40,892 nucleotides of DNA from DATGMP01 sp035293565 (GTDB lineage Bacteria; Pseudomonadota; Alphaproteobacteria; BOG-932; Roseiterribacteraceae). The notes under the pieces are model-generated. The model was not told the origin of the DNA, made no database searches, and saw only the letters and a list, made by a program, of their open reading frames with translations. Position 1 is the stretch's first letter, and each line of letters begins with the position of its first letter. Below are positions 16,516 through 24,962 of this stretch, in pieces. The position numbers and the translations under genes were made by a program. The stretch is taken from NCBI GenBank assembly GCA_035293565.1, contig DATGMP010000152.1:1-40892 (forward strand), given 5' to 3'.

Positions 16516-17195
16516 CAGCCGAGCTCCTTTGACCAGTTGAGGGCGTGGACGTAGACGCCGAGCGGATTTTTCTTCAGCCGATCGGCGTCGGTCGGCGTCT
16601 GCACAACGATGGTGAGGATGGCGCTCCAGCGCTCCGTGGCGGCGAGCGCATCGTCAACGTAGCGGCGCTCGACCCATTCGACGCGGAAGCTGCTGTCGGA
16701 GGCGCGGATCACGCTCGCCACCTCGACGGACACCTGCGTCTTCCCGACCTTCGAGAATGGATCGTTGGTGCGGGCGTAATCGTTGAGGGCCAACGCGCCC
16801 TTGTCGGTGACGTAGTTGTAGGCGTCGAGCCAGTCTTGCCGCAGCACCACGGGGTCAGCGGGAATGCTGCGCACCTCATCGATGAACCGAGCGAGATGCC
16901 AGGCGATCTGCGGATCGGTTGGCTGAAAGTCGGCGACCGCCGATGCAATGGCCTGCGCCTGGCCCAGCCTGTCGACCTGCACCACCCACGGCGTGATGGT
17001 CCCGCGGGCCGATTGCCAGACCAGCCCGCCAGCGAGGCCGCCGCTTAGCGCCAATGCTCCGAAGAAAGCGAGCCGCCAATTCTTCGCCTGCATCCGGGCG
17101 GAACCGATACGCTCGTCCCAGACCTGGCCGGCCTTTTGATAGGGTGTCTCCGGCTCGGGCGTCTTGCCGTAGCGCACGGTGGATCGTTTGAACAT
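16515..17195 (-). CDS. trbF: TrbF/VirB8-type protein
   Basis: This 226-aa bitopic inner-membrane protein has a membrane span near residues 41-60 (LAFFGALALSGGLAGGLVW). The VirB8 domain follows, with WVVQVDRLGQAQAI, WHLARFIDEVRSIP and FRVEWVERRYVDDALAATER. VirB8 nucleates assembly of the secretion channel. It starts three bases after the trbL stop. Confidence 0.95.
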   Translation of the reverse strand: MFKRSTVRYGKTPEPETPYQKAGQVWDERIGSARMQAKNWRLAFFGALALSGGLAGGLVWQSARGTITPWVVQVDRLGQAQAIASAVADFQPTDPQIAWHLARFIDEVRSIPADPVVLRQDWLDAYNYVTDKGALALNDYARTNDPFSKVGKTQVSVEVASVIRASDSSFRVEWVERRYVDDALAATERWSAILTIVVQTPTDADRLKKNPLGVYVHALNWSKELG

Positions 17196-17198
17196 GGG

Positions 17199-18479
17199 CT
17201 AATCCCCCTCCGAGAGGTCGATCTGGTGACCGCCGCCCGCCCGGTCGCCGGAGCGGATGGCGTGGTCGGCGGCGGACACGCCGCGGCTGATGGTCTGGCT
17301 GCGCTTCATGCGCTGGGCCCAAGCTGGCGCGCCATCGGAGCCGCCGCCGGACGCACCTGAAGGAGCCGTTGCACGGGCGCCGCCTTGGGACGCACCGCCG
17401 CGCATGACGGCGCGCTCGCCCGATGCGAAGCTCTCTTTCAGGCTGGCCGCCGCGCGGCGAAGCGGGCTGATCGCGGCAGATCCTGCTGCCTGAACGACGC
17501 CGGCAGCGCCTCCCGCGCGATAGGCGGCCGTCGCACCGCCTGCTACGGACGCGCCCGCACGCGCCGTGCCGGCAATTGCGCCGCCCGCGGCGGCAAGGCC
17601 ACCGGCTGTAGCAGCAATGCCAGCCGCGCCGATCCCCGCGGCCGCGAGACCCGTACCGACGGCGGCGCCGGCGCCGAGCTGCGGTCCACCGGCAATCAAA
17701 CCGTTGGCGATGCCGGGGCCGAAGATCGTGAGGCCGAGCAACGAAAGCGCCGCGAGGATGAGAGTCAGAGCGTCGGAAATCGTCGGTGGATTGTTGAAGC
17801 CGCTGGTGAACTGATTGAAGATCGTCGAGCCGATGCCGATGATGACGGCGAGCACCAGGATCTTGATGCCGGACGAGACCACGTTGCCGAGCACGCGCTC
17901 GGCCAGAAACGCGGTACGGCCGAAGAGACCGAACGGCACAAGCACAAAGCCGGCGAGGGTCGTCAGCTTGAACTCGATCAGGCTGACGAAAAGCTGAATC
18001 GCCATCACGAAGAAGCTGATGATGACGATCAGCCAGGCAACGAGCAGGATGATGATTTGCACCAGGTTCGCGAAGACGCTGGTGAAACCCATCATCCCGG
18101 AGATGGCGGTCAGGATCGGCTTGCCGGCGTCGATCCCGACCTCTGCGATCTTGCCGGGCTGAAGAAGCTGCGAGGCGCTGATGGTGCCGCCGCCCGCTTC
18201 GATGCCGAGCCCGGCGAAGCTGTTGTAGATGATCTGCGCGAGGTTGTTGTAGTTGCCGATGATGAAGGCGAAGATGCCGATATAGAGCGTCTTCTTGATG
18301 AGGCGTGCGAGCACGTCCTCGTCTGGCGCCATCGCCCAAAAGAGACCGGCGAGCGTGATGTCGATGGCGATGAGAACGCCGGCGAGCCAGCGCACATCGC
18401 CTTGGACCAATCCAAATCCGGAATCGATGTATTGGGTGAACGTCCCCAGGAAATTGTCGATGACGCCGGTGCCGCCCAT
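17199..18479 (-). CDS. trbL: TrbL/VirB6-type polytopic membrane protein
   Basis: This 426-aa protein begins MGGTGVIDNFLGTFTQYIDS at 18479. A longer upstream frame overlaps trbK and is not expected. Five or six membrane segments fill residues ~35-270. An Ala/Gly-rich region follows (GAGAAVGTGLAAAGIGAAGI), then a polar C-terminal tail (SQTISRGVSAADHAIRSGD) that probably lies in the cytoplasm. TrbL/VirB6 forms part of the inner-membrane translocation path for DNA. Confidence 0.95.
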   Translation of the reverse strand: MGGTGVIDNFLGTFTQYIDSGFGLVQGDVRWLAGVLIAIDITLAGLFWAMAPDEDVLARLIKKTLYIGIFAFIIGNYNNLAQIIYNSFAGLGIEAGGGTISASQLLQPGKIAEVGIDAGKPILTAISGMMGFTSVFANLVQIIILLVAWLIVIISFFVMAIQLFVSLIEFKLTTLAGFVLVPFGLFGRTAFLAERVLGNVVSSGIKILVLAVIIGIGSTIFNQFTSGFNNPPTISDALTLILAALSLLGLTIFGPGIANGLIAGGPQLGAGAAVGTGLAAAGIGAAGIAATAGGLAAAGGAIAGTARAGASVAGGATAAYRAGGAAGVVQAAGSAAISPLRRAAASLKESFASGERAVMRGGASQGGARATAPSGASGGGSDGAPAWAQRMKRSQTISRGVSAADHAIRSGDRAGGGHQIDLSEGD

Positions 18480-18484
18480 TGTGT

Positions 18485-18799
18485 TTACCTGTCGGGAGAT
18501 TTGGCTGATGCCGCGGGCGGCGCTGTCGTGCTGGGCGGCTGATAGGTGAAGAAGCGGCGGCGGCTCTCGGCCCAGGCAGCTTCGCAATCAGCATCATCCT
18601 TGGCCTGCGCGGCGAGCACCTGGCACCTCTTCAATTCGTCAGAGAGCGGATCGGAGGTCGCCGCGGAACTTGAAGCGTGGTCCGGCGAGCGAAATGGAGC
18701 CTCACGGAAGTGCAGCGTGGCGGCGATAATTGCGATAGCGACCAGGGCGAAGCCGACGGCGCGCGCGATGGCGGGAAGATTGAGGAGACGGCCGCGCAT
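18485..18799 (-). CDS. trbK: TrbK-alt entry exclusion protein
   Basis: This 104-aa protein has an N-terminal membrane segment (AIARAVGFALVAIAIIAATL) and the signature DPLSDELKRCQVLAAQAKDD followed by CEAAWAESRRRFF, typical of the TrbK-alt family. It is placed between trbJ and trbL, the usual site of the entry exclusion gene. Entry exclusion stops the host from receiving a second copy of the same element. The start overlaps the trbJ stop as ATGA. Unlike plasmid RP4 TrbK, no lipobox is seen. Confidence 0.9.
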   Translation of the reverse strand: MRGRLLNLPAIARAVGFALVAIAIIAATLHFREAPFRSPDHASSSAATSDPLSDELKRCQVLAAQAKDDADCEAAWAESRRRFFTYQPPSTTAPPAASAKSPDR

Positions 18800-19542
18800 C
18801 AGTGGAACATCTGCGCGTTGCCGGGCTGATAGCCGGAACCGTAATTGAGGAAGATCTGCATCTGTGCTTGCGCCTGGGCCTGAGTCTCGAGTTGGCGGGC
18901 GGCGTCCAGACTCTGGGCGCGCGCGATTGAGGCCATGACAGCGGTGAGGTCGGCGAGCTGCTTGGTCTGAATGGCGACGAGTTGATTGCCGGACTGCGCG
19001 GCTTGGAGCGCGCCGGTAGCGCCTTGGCTCGCCGTCACCAACGCGTCGATCTGGGTGCGCGTCGAGTCGAGGTTCTGCACGACGCCGGCCTGCACGCGCA
19101 TGGTGTCCTGGAATCCGGCGCGTGCGTTCTGCCAGCGTGACTGCGCGTCGGCGAGAAGCTGCTGCGATGAAGTCCCGCTCGAATAGGCTTGCGGATATTG
19201 TTGCGTGAACGCCTGGTCGATCGTGCTGACGCTGTAGGCGATGCGCTGCGCCTGGATGAGAAGCTGCTGTGTCTGCGCGATCGACTGTTCGAGTGTGGCA
19301 AGCGAGGAGTACGGAAGGCTTGCGAGATTGCGCGCCTGATTGATCAGCGATGTCGCCTGGTTCTCCAGCATCTGGATTTCATTGTTGACCTGCTGAAGCT
19401 CGCGCGCGGCGGTCAGGATGTTCTGCGCATAGTTGGTCGGATCGAACACGATCCACTGGGCGCGCGCTGGAACGCTGAGGGTGACAATCGACAAGGCAGC
19501 GACGCCGGCGACGAGACCGGCGCGCAGGCGACGGGCGATCAT
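18799..19542 (-). CDS. trbJ: TrbJ/VirB5-type pilus protein
   Basis: This 247-aa secreted protein starts at 19542, where ATGA overlaps the trbE stop. The signal peptide ends at about residue 28 (VPARA). The mature part begins with WIVFDPTNYAQNILTAAREL, the hallmark of TrbJ, followed by long helical, Gln-rich segments (QVNNEIQMLENQATSLINQA). VirB5-like proteins sit at the pilus tip and take part in donor-recipient contact. Confidence 0.94.
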   Translation of the reverse strand: MIARRLRAGLVAGVAALSIVTLSVPARAQWIVFDPTNYAQNILTAARELQQVNNEIQMLENQATSLINQARNLASLPYSSLATLEQSIAQTQQLLIQAQRIAYSVSTIDQAFTQQYPQAYSSGTSSQQLLADAQSRWQNARAGFQDTMRVQAGVVQNLDSTRTQIDALVTASQGATGALQAAQSGNQLVAIQTKQLADLTAVMASIARAQSLDAARQLETQAQAQAQMQIFLNYGSGYQPGNAQMFH

Positions 19543-21971
19543 AGGGAAACCTCCTGGTTGCGGGTGAGCATGTCGGCCGCCCAGTCGAGGTTCGTGCGGC
19601 GCAGCCACGCGGTGGCGAAGTCTTCGCGGCCGTGCGCGGCGAGGATCTGATCGATAGCGGTCTGGTCGGTCTTTGAGGATGCGGCGGTGAAAGCGAGCGC
19701 GACTTCGGAGAGCCCGAGCTCGAACAGGCGGTTGCCCCGGCGCGACTGGCAGTAGTATTCGCGCTTGGGTGTTGCCCGGCTCAGAATCTCGATCTGGCGG
19801 TCATTGAGACCGAAGCGCCGGTAGATCGTCGCGATCTGCGGCTCGAGCGCGCGCTCGTTGGGCAGCAGAATCCGTGTTGGGCAGCTCTCGATGATCGCGG
19901 GTGCGATGGCGCTGCCATCGATGTCGGCGAGCGATTGCGTGGCGAAGATGACGGAGGCGTTCTTCTTCCGCAGCGTCTTCAACCACTCGCGAAGCTGCCC
20001 GGCGAAGCCGGGATCGTCGAGCGCGAGCCACCCCTCGTCGACAATGAGCAAGGTCGGCCGGCCGTCGAAGCGATCTTCGATCCGATGAAACAGGTAGGAC
20101 AGCACGGCGGGCGCCGCGCCGGCACCGATCAGACCTTCGGTCTCGAAGGCCTGCACTTCCGCCTCGCCAAGGCGTTCGGTCTCCGCGTCGAGCAGCCGGC
20201 CCCAAGGTCCGGCGACCGTATACGGCTGGAGCGCCTGCTTGAGCGCATTGGACTGCAAGAGCACCGAGAGGCCAGTAATTGTCCGCTCCGAAACCGGCGC
20301 GGAGGCGAGCGAGGTCAGAGCGGACCATAAGTGCTCCTTCAGCTCTGGAGTGACGGTGACAGACTCACGGGCTAGCAGCGCCGCGATCCATCCCGCCGCC
20401 CAAGCGCGCTCGCCGGCATCATCGATGCGTGCAAGCGGCTGCAGGGCGACAGGCGCGCTTGCGTCGTCGGCCAGCGCGCCACCGAGATCGTGCCAGTCGC
20501 CGCCCATCGCCAGCGCAGCGGCGCGGATCGAGCCGCCGAAATCGAAGGCAAAGACCTGGGCGCCGGCATAACGCCGGAACTGCAACGCCATCAGCGCGAG
20601 CAGGACGCTCTTGCCGGCGCCGGTCGGGCCGACGATCAGCGTGTGACCGACATCGCCGACATGGAGGCAGAATCGGAACGGCGTCGAGCCCTCGGTCTTG
20701 GCGAAGAACAGCGGGGGCGCCTGAAAATGCTCATCCCGTTCCGGCCCAGCCCAGACCGCCGAGAACGGCATCATGTGCGCCAGGTTCAGCGTCGAGACAG
20801 GCGGTTGGCGCACATTGGCGTACACGTGGCCGGGGAGCGATCCGAGCCAGGCCTCGATCGCGTTGACGCCTTCGCGCATGCAGGTGAAGTCGCGGCCCTG
20901 AATGGTCTTCTCGACCAGACGCAAGCGCTCGTCGGCGACGCGGGAGTCCTCGTCCCAAACCGTCACCGTGGCGGTGATGTAGGCCTCGCCGACCAGGTCC
21001 GTGCCGAGCTCCTGCAGAGCCGCGTCCGCGTCGAGTGCCTTGTTGGCGGCGTCGGAATCCATCAGCACCGACGCCTCGTTGGTCATCACCTCCTTCAAGA
21101 TCGCCATGATCGACTTGCGTTTGGCGAACCATTGGCGACGGATCTTCGCGAGCAGCCTGGTCGCGTCGGTCTTGTCGAGACAGACCGCACGTGTCGCCCA
21201 GCGATAGGGAAAGGCGAGCCGATTCAGATCATCGAGCAGCCCGGGCCAGGTCTGCGACGGAAAGCCCATGATGGTGAGCGTGCGCAGATGGGCGCGGCCG
21301 AGCTTGGGCTCGAGGCCGCCGGTGAGATCCTCGTCCACCAGGATGGCGTCGAGATACATCGGCGTCTCGGGCACGCGCACGCGCTGGCGGCGTGTCGAGA
21401 CGCACGAATGCAGGTAGCTGAGAGTCTCGCCGTCATCGAGCCAATCGGCTTCGGGCATGAAGCCTTCGACCAGGGCGAGCACGCGATCGGTGCGGTCGAT
21501 GAAGCCTTCCAGCGCGGCGCGCCAGTCAGCGGCGCCTTGCGCGCGATTCTCGTAGAGCCAGGCCTCTGCCCGCGCGGCATCGTCAGCCGGCGGCAGCCAA
21601 AGCAGCGTCAGGAAATAGCGGCTCTCGAAGTGCGCGCCCTCTTCCTGAAACTGAGCGCGCCGTTCGGCATCGACGAGAGCCGACGTCGCATCGGGAAACT
21701 GGCCGACGGGATACCAATGCGCCTGCACGCGCTGGGCTTCAATGAATACAGCCCAGCCGGAGCCGAGGCGGCGCAGCGCGTTGTTGAGGCGTGATGTGAT
21801 GGCGACGAGCTCGGCCGGCGTAGAGGAGTCGAGATCAGGCCCACGAAAGCGCGCCGAGCGCTGGAAGGACCCGTCCTTGTTGAGAATGACGCCCTTCTCG
21901 ACCAGTGCTGCCCAAGGCAGGAAGTCGGTCAGGCTCTGGCTGCGGCGGCGATACTCGGCGAGGTTCATCAT
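19539..21971 (-). CDS. trbE: TrbE/VirB4-type conjugation ATPase
   Basis: This 810-aa ATPase has an N-terminal CagE/TrbE domain (MMNLAEYRRRSQSLTDFLPW, DGSFQRSARFRGPDL, YFLTLLWLPP). The P-loop GPTGAGKSVLLALMALQF lies near residue 450, and the Walker B stretch LLIVDEGWLALDD and motif FATQSLADI follow. It powers pilus assembly and substrate transport at the inner membrane. Length is normal for the family and the frame is intact. It begins 10 bases after the trbD stop. Confidence 0.96.
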   Translation of the reverse strand: MMNLAEYRRRSQSLTDFLPWAALVEKGVILNKDGSFQRSARFRGPDLDSSTPAELVAITSRLNNALRRLGSGWAVFIEAQRVQAHWYPVGQFPDATSALVDAERRAQFQEEGAHFESRYFLTLLWLPPADDAARAEAWLYENRAQGAADWRAALEGFIDRTDRVLALVEGFMPEADWLDDGETLSYLHSCVSTRRQRVRVPETPMYLDAILVDEDLTGGLEPKLGRAHLRTLTIMGFPSQTWPGLLDDLNRLAFPYRWATRAVCLDKTDATRLLAKIRRQWFAKRKSIMAILKEVMTNEASVLMDSDAANKALDADAALQELGTDLVGEAYITATVTVWDEDSRVADERLRLVEKTIQGRDFTCMREGVNAIEAWLGSLPGHVYANVRQPPVSTLNLAHMMPFSAVWAGPERDEHFQAPPLFFAKTEGSTPFRFCLHVGDVGHTLIVGPTGAGKSVLLALMALQFRRYAGAQVFAFDFGGSIRAAALAMGGDWHDLGGALADDASAPVALQPLARIDDAGERAWAAGWIAALLARESVTVTPELKEHLWSALTSLASAPVSERTITGLSVLLQSNALKQALQPYTVAGPWGRLLDAETERLGEAEVQAFETEGLIGAGAAPAVLSYLFHRIEDRFDGRPTLLIVDEGWLALDDPGFAGQLREWLKTLRKKNASVIFATQSLADIDGSAIAPAIIESCPTRILLPNERALEPQIATIYRRFGLNDRQIEILSRATPKREYYCQSRRGNRLFELGLSEVALAFTAASSKTDQTAIDQILAAHGREDFATAWLRRTNLDWAADMLTRNQEVSL

Positions 21972-21981
21972 CGATCGACCC

Positions 21982-22251
21982 TCACGCGACTAGATGCTGC
22001 GGGTAGCGCAGATGGCGGCGCACCACGTCGACGAAGGCGGGATCGCGCTTTGCGGCCCACACGGCGGCGAGATGGCCCAGCAACCAGATCGCGCAGCCGA
22101 CGATCCACAGACGAAGGCCGAGGCCAACGGCTGCCGCGAGCGTGCCGTTGACGATCGCGACGGCGCGCGGCGCGCCGCCGAGCAGGATCGGTTCGGTCAG
22201 CGCGCGATGAACAGGCGCGTAGAAGCCCGGGATGGCCGCATCGTGCTCCAT
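21982..22251 (-). CDS. trbD: TrbD/VirB3-type membrane protein
   Basis: This 89-aa protein has the VirB3 pattern GFYAPVHRALTEPILLGGAPR followed by two hydrophobic stretches (AIVNGTLAAAVGLGLRLWIV and AIWLLGHLAAVWAA) and the ending DPAFVDVVRRHLRYPQHL. ATG at 22251 overlaps the trbC stop by one base. A GTG at 22254 in the same frame would make a GTGA overlap. It probably anchors TrbE at the membrane. Confidence 0.92.
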   Translation of the reverse strand: MEHDAAIPGFYAPVHRALTEPILLGGAPRAVAIVNGTLAAAVGLGLRLWIVGCAIWLLGHLAAVWAAKRDPAFVDVVRRHLRYPQHLVA

Positions 22252-22574
22252 CACACCAGCGCTCCGCCGCCGAACTGGAAGAAGGTGAGGAAGAAGCTCG
22301 ACGCAGCGAAGGCGATCGAGAGACCGAAGACGATCTGGATCAGCCGCCGAAACCCGCCAGACGTCTCACCGAAGGCCAAGGTCAGGCCGGTGACGATGAT
22401 GATGATCACCGAAACGACCTTGGCGACGGGGCCCTGGATCGAATCCAGGATCTGGGTCAGCGGCTGCTCCCAGGGCATGTTGGAGCCGGCGGCGTAGGCC
22501 GGGGCGGTCGCAAGCGAGACGAAGAGGAAGGCCGAAGCCATGGCGAACGCACGGCGAGCACGATTGAGCAACAT
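22251..22574 (-). CDS. trbC: TrbC/VirB2-type pilin
   Basis: This 107-aa pilin precursor has a long signal peptide (cleavage probably near APAYAAGS, residue ~29), the motif MPWEQPLTQILDSIQGPVAK, and two membrane helices (VVSVIIIIVTGLTLAFG and LIQIVFGLSIAFAASSFFL) separated by a short polar turn. This is the standard pilin architecture. ATG at 22574 shares a base with the trbB stop (TGATG). A longer upstream frame overlapping trbB is rejected. Confidence 0.94.
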   Translation of the reverse strand: MLLNRARRAFAMASAFLFVSLATAPAYAAGSNMPWEQPLTQILDSIQGPVAKVVSVIIIIVTGLTLAFGETSGGFRRLIQIVFGLSIAFAASSFFLTFFQFGGGALV

Positions 22575-23539
22575 CACGAGTCTTCTGCGGGGGTGAGGAC
22601 GTAGTCGCCGGTCGGGCCAAGGCCCTTCACCACCGCCAGCTCGGCGAGCCGGCGCGCGGAGCCGCGGCCGGCGAGGACCGCGATGAGATCGATGGTTTCG
22701 GCGATAAGCGCCCGCGGGACAGTGACCACGGCCTCCTGGATGAGCTGTTCGAGACGGCGCAGGGCGCCGATCGCGGATCCGGCGTGCAATGTCCCGACGC
22801 CGCCGGGATGGCCGGTCCCCCAGGCTTTCAAGAGGTCGAGCGCCTCCGCGCCGCGCACCTCGCCGATGGGAATGCGGTCCGGGCGGAGACGCAGCGACGA
22901 ACGGACGAGATCGGAGAGTGACGCCGCGCCATCTTTGGTGCGAAGCGCGACGAGGTTCGGCGCTGCGCATTGTAGCTCGCGTGTGTCCTCGATCAGCACG
23001 ACGCGGTCGCCGGTCTTCGCGACCTCGGCGAGGAGGGCGTTGACCAGCGTGGTCTTGCCTGTGGAGGTGCCGCCGGCGACGAGCACGTTCTTGCGTTCGT
23101 GCACCGCGATGCGCAGCAGCTCAGCCTGCGCCGCCGACATGATCCCGGAGCCGACATAGTCGTTGAGCGTGAACACGGCGACGGCCGGACGCCGGATGGC
23201 GAAGCATGGCGCCGCGACCACCGGAGGCACCAGGCCCTCGAACCGTTCTCCGCTTTCCGGCAGCTCGGCCGAGACGCGTGGACTGTTCGCATGGACCTCA
23301 ACACCGACATGATGCGCAACGAGCCGCACGATGCGCTCGGCGTCTGCAGGGGTGATGCGACAGCCGGTGTCCTCGAGGCCGCCCGATAACCGGTCGATCC
23401 ACAACCGACCATCGGGATTGAGCATCACCTCGACGATGCTGGGATCTTCGAGATAGGCGGAGATCGCCGGCCCGAGCGCGGTGCGCAGCATGCGCGCGCC
23501 GCGGGCGAAAGCTTCAGACCGGAGGGAGATCGTCGTCAC
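22574..23539 (-). CDS. trbB: TrbB/VirB11-type ATPase
   Basis: This ~321-aa hexameric ATPase has the P-loop AGGTSTGKTTLVNALL near residue 160, an Asp box (VVLIEDTRELQC), the His box GTGHPGGVGTLHAGS and the Arg-rich SSLRLRPDRIPIGEVRG. It supplies energy for pilus assembly and switches between assembly and DNA transfer. The GTG at 23539 is chosen because it gives the usual VTTISLRSEAF start with GGGG nearby. A TTG at 23563 would add eight residues. It is the first gene of the trb operon as it now stands, since the block upstream separates it from traG. Confidence 0.95.
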   Translation of the reverse strand: MTTISLRSEAFARGARMLRTALGPAISAYLEDPSIVEVMLNPDGRLWIDRLSGGLEDTGCRITPADAERIVRLVAHHVGVEVHANSPRVSAELPESGERFEGLVPPVVAAPCFAIRRPAVAVFTLNDYVGSGIMSAAQAELLRIAVHERKNVLVAGGTSTGKTTLVNALLAEVAKTGDRVVLIEDTRELQCAAPNLVALRTKDGAASLSDLVRSSLRLRPDRIPIGEVRGAEALDLLKAWGTGHPGGVGTLHAGSAIGALRRLEQLIQEAVVTVPRALIAETIDLIAVLAGRGSARRLAELAVVKGLGPTGDYVLTPAEDS

Positions 23540-23859
23540 ATGAGCCCCGCAAGGTCGCCTCAACTCAGAGGCGGATGTCAGCGGGGTTGATTAGAAAGAG
23601 CCGGAAATGGGACTCCGCAACAACGATGATGAGGCAGGAGGGCCCTGGGATAGAAAGACAGGCGAGAGGGACTGTGGGCTACCGAACTACCCAGCCTGGG
23701 AAACGACGGTTCAGGGCGGGAAGCCGCCGACGGGGCGGAACAGGTGATCGACAGCTATGCGCCCAATAGCGGTCGTTCCGAAAACAAACTCAATAGACCG
23801 AAAACTGACATTGCGTGAATAGCATCTTAATGCTTCCAACGCGCGCCACGAAGCGCCTG
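23540..23859. other. gap between trbB and the inserted cargo
   Basis: No gene is supported in these 320 bases. The half next to the HNH gene is AT-richer. In related elements trbB follows the CopG-like gene almost directly, so this gap marks one edge of the insertion and should contain a new promoter for the trb operon (- strand). I found no direct repeat shared with the other edge (27469-27669) and no insertion-sequence ends. Confidence 0.5.
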
Positions 23860-24900
23860 TCAAACCAATTGAAGTTCTGAACCAGTGCTTTCGACTGATA
23901 GCGGATCGGAAAAGGGCGGCGTCCGTCGATGTTTAGTCATCTCGCGCGCGAGTCTGTGTTGCTCCTCGCCGAATGTCGCCTCGATCGTACTGCCGGTCGC
24001 TGCATCAATCGCAAGAAATGGGAGTTTCATCGCGTCGGCGCCAGTCCTGACATAGCGGCTGACGTCACGACTCACAGGTATCGCGACCGCGTAAATATCG
24101 AACACTCGCGCCGCGACGATCACGGACCCTGCCACGACCGATGCAAAGGCCAGATGGTGCGCCTTGTGCGGAGTCCAGAAATTGAAAGCCGAACACGACT
24201 CCGCCCAGCCCACATATCCCGCCAGCGAGTCGGTCGACGCTATATCATCCTTCAAGATCGCATCGCGCAATTCGACCGCAAGAGGGTCGTCTAGATAGCT
24301 TTCGCCGAGCCATAGGAACGCGAGTTCATATGCGATCTTCATCATGGCCTGTCGCAGAAACGCGAAGCTTACGTCGATACTCACTTGCACCAATAGCGGC
24401 TCGACGGTCTTGACTGTGAATTTGCTCGCCTCGATCGCCAGCTCTTCCGGTGAAAGCGGCGGCAAGCCGTGCCGCTTCCGCTCGCGCTGAATGACCTTCG
24501 GGATTTGGCTCTTGTCGCGCTCGTCTAGCGTGATTTGGCGAGCCTTCTTGCCGTCCGGCGTCACCACATCGGAGGCGTGATAGAGTTGGCGATGATCGAG
24601 CTTCCCGGTCGCCTTGTTCAACGACGTGCGGATGCGGTTCGCCTCCGGGCCAATGAGCTTTTGGTCGCCAAGGAGCATCTCGAATATCGAGGGCGGCTCG
24701 CCGCTATTCCCAGCAAGCCCGAGTTCGGCGCGGCGCGTGTGCACGGGCAGGAAGTTATTGAGGGCGGAATCGACGCGGCTCCCGAGTATGGAATTGCAGC
24801 TCGCGCAAACTCGGTCGGTGGTGATCGTGCCGCCGATGGCAAGCGAGAAGATGTGTTCCAGACTCGGCGGACGTTCCGCAGAGCAAAAGATACAGCGCAT
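23860..24900 (-). CDS. HNH-family endonuclease-like protein
   Basis: This 346-aa protein has an N-terminal treble-clef HNH finger: CIFC (residues 3-6), SLEHIFSLAIGG (His 16 in the catalytic EH position), then CASCN (residues 32-36, Asn included). This is the HNH_5-like layout with four Cys zinc ligands. The remaining ~300 residues have no recognised domain. They are mostly helical, with a middle segment (VSFAFLRQAMMKIAYELAFL) that may pack as a sensor or dimer domain. It diverges from the SIR2-like gene across a 62-base gap. A DNA-cutting role is expected from the finger, and a defence role is inferred from the neighbours. Confidence 0.75.
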   Translation of the reverse strand: MRCIFCSAERPPSLEHIFSLAIGGTITTDRVCASCNSILGSRVDSALNNFLPVHTRRAELGLAGNSGEPPSIFEMLLGDQKLIGPEANRIRTSLNKATGKLDHRQLYHASDVVTPDGKKARQITLDERDKSQIPKVIQRERKRHGLPPLSPEELAIEASKFTVKTVEPLLVQVSIDVSFAFLRQAMMKIAYELAFLWLGESYLDDPLAVELRDAILKDDIASTDSLAGYVGWAESCSAFNFWTPHKAHHLAFASVVAGSVIVAARVFDIYAVAIPVSRDVSRYVRTGADAMKLPFLAIDAATGSTIEATFGEEQHRLAREMTKHRRTPPFSDPLSVESTGSELQLV

Positions 24901-24903
24901 CGG

Positions 24904-24914
24904 TATACTGTATA
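24904..24914. promoter_or_regulatory. palindrome in the divergent HNH/SIR2 promoter
   Basis: TATACTGTATA is an inverted repeat with 5-base arms around one T, in the 62-base divergent gap (24901-24962). On the + strand TATACT could be a -10 box for the SIR2-like gene. On the - strand the same palindrome sits just before the HNH start. It could be a shared control site. No -35 box was confidently assigned. Confidence 0.4.
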
Positions 24915-24962
24915 TCAGGGCGGGCGATATTTGAATTTCTCCATTTCACGGGCCGCGACCAG

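Noticed and set aside
15577..18542. Long + strand frames opposite trbG, trbF and trbL
   Set aside because: Mirror frames in GC-rich coding DNA; composition shows no real protein character.
20490..21794. 434-codon + strand frame opposite trbE
   Set aside because: Shadow of a well-conserved ATPase gene with no ribosome site or domain.
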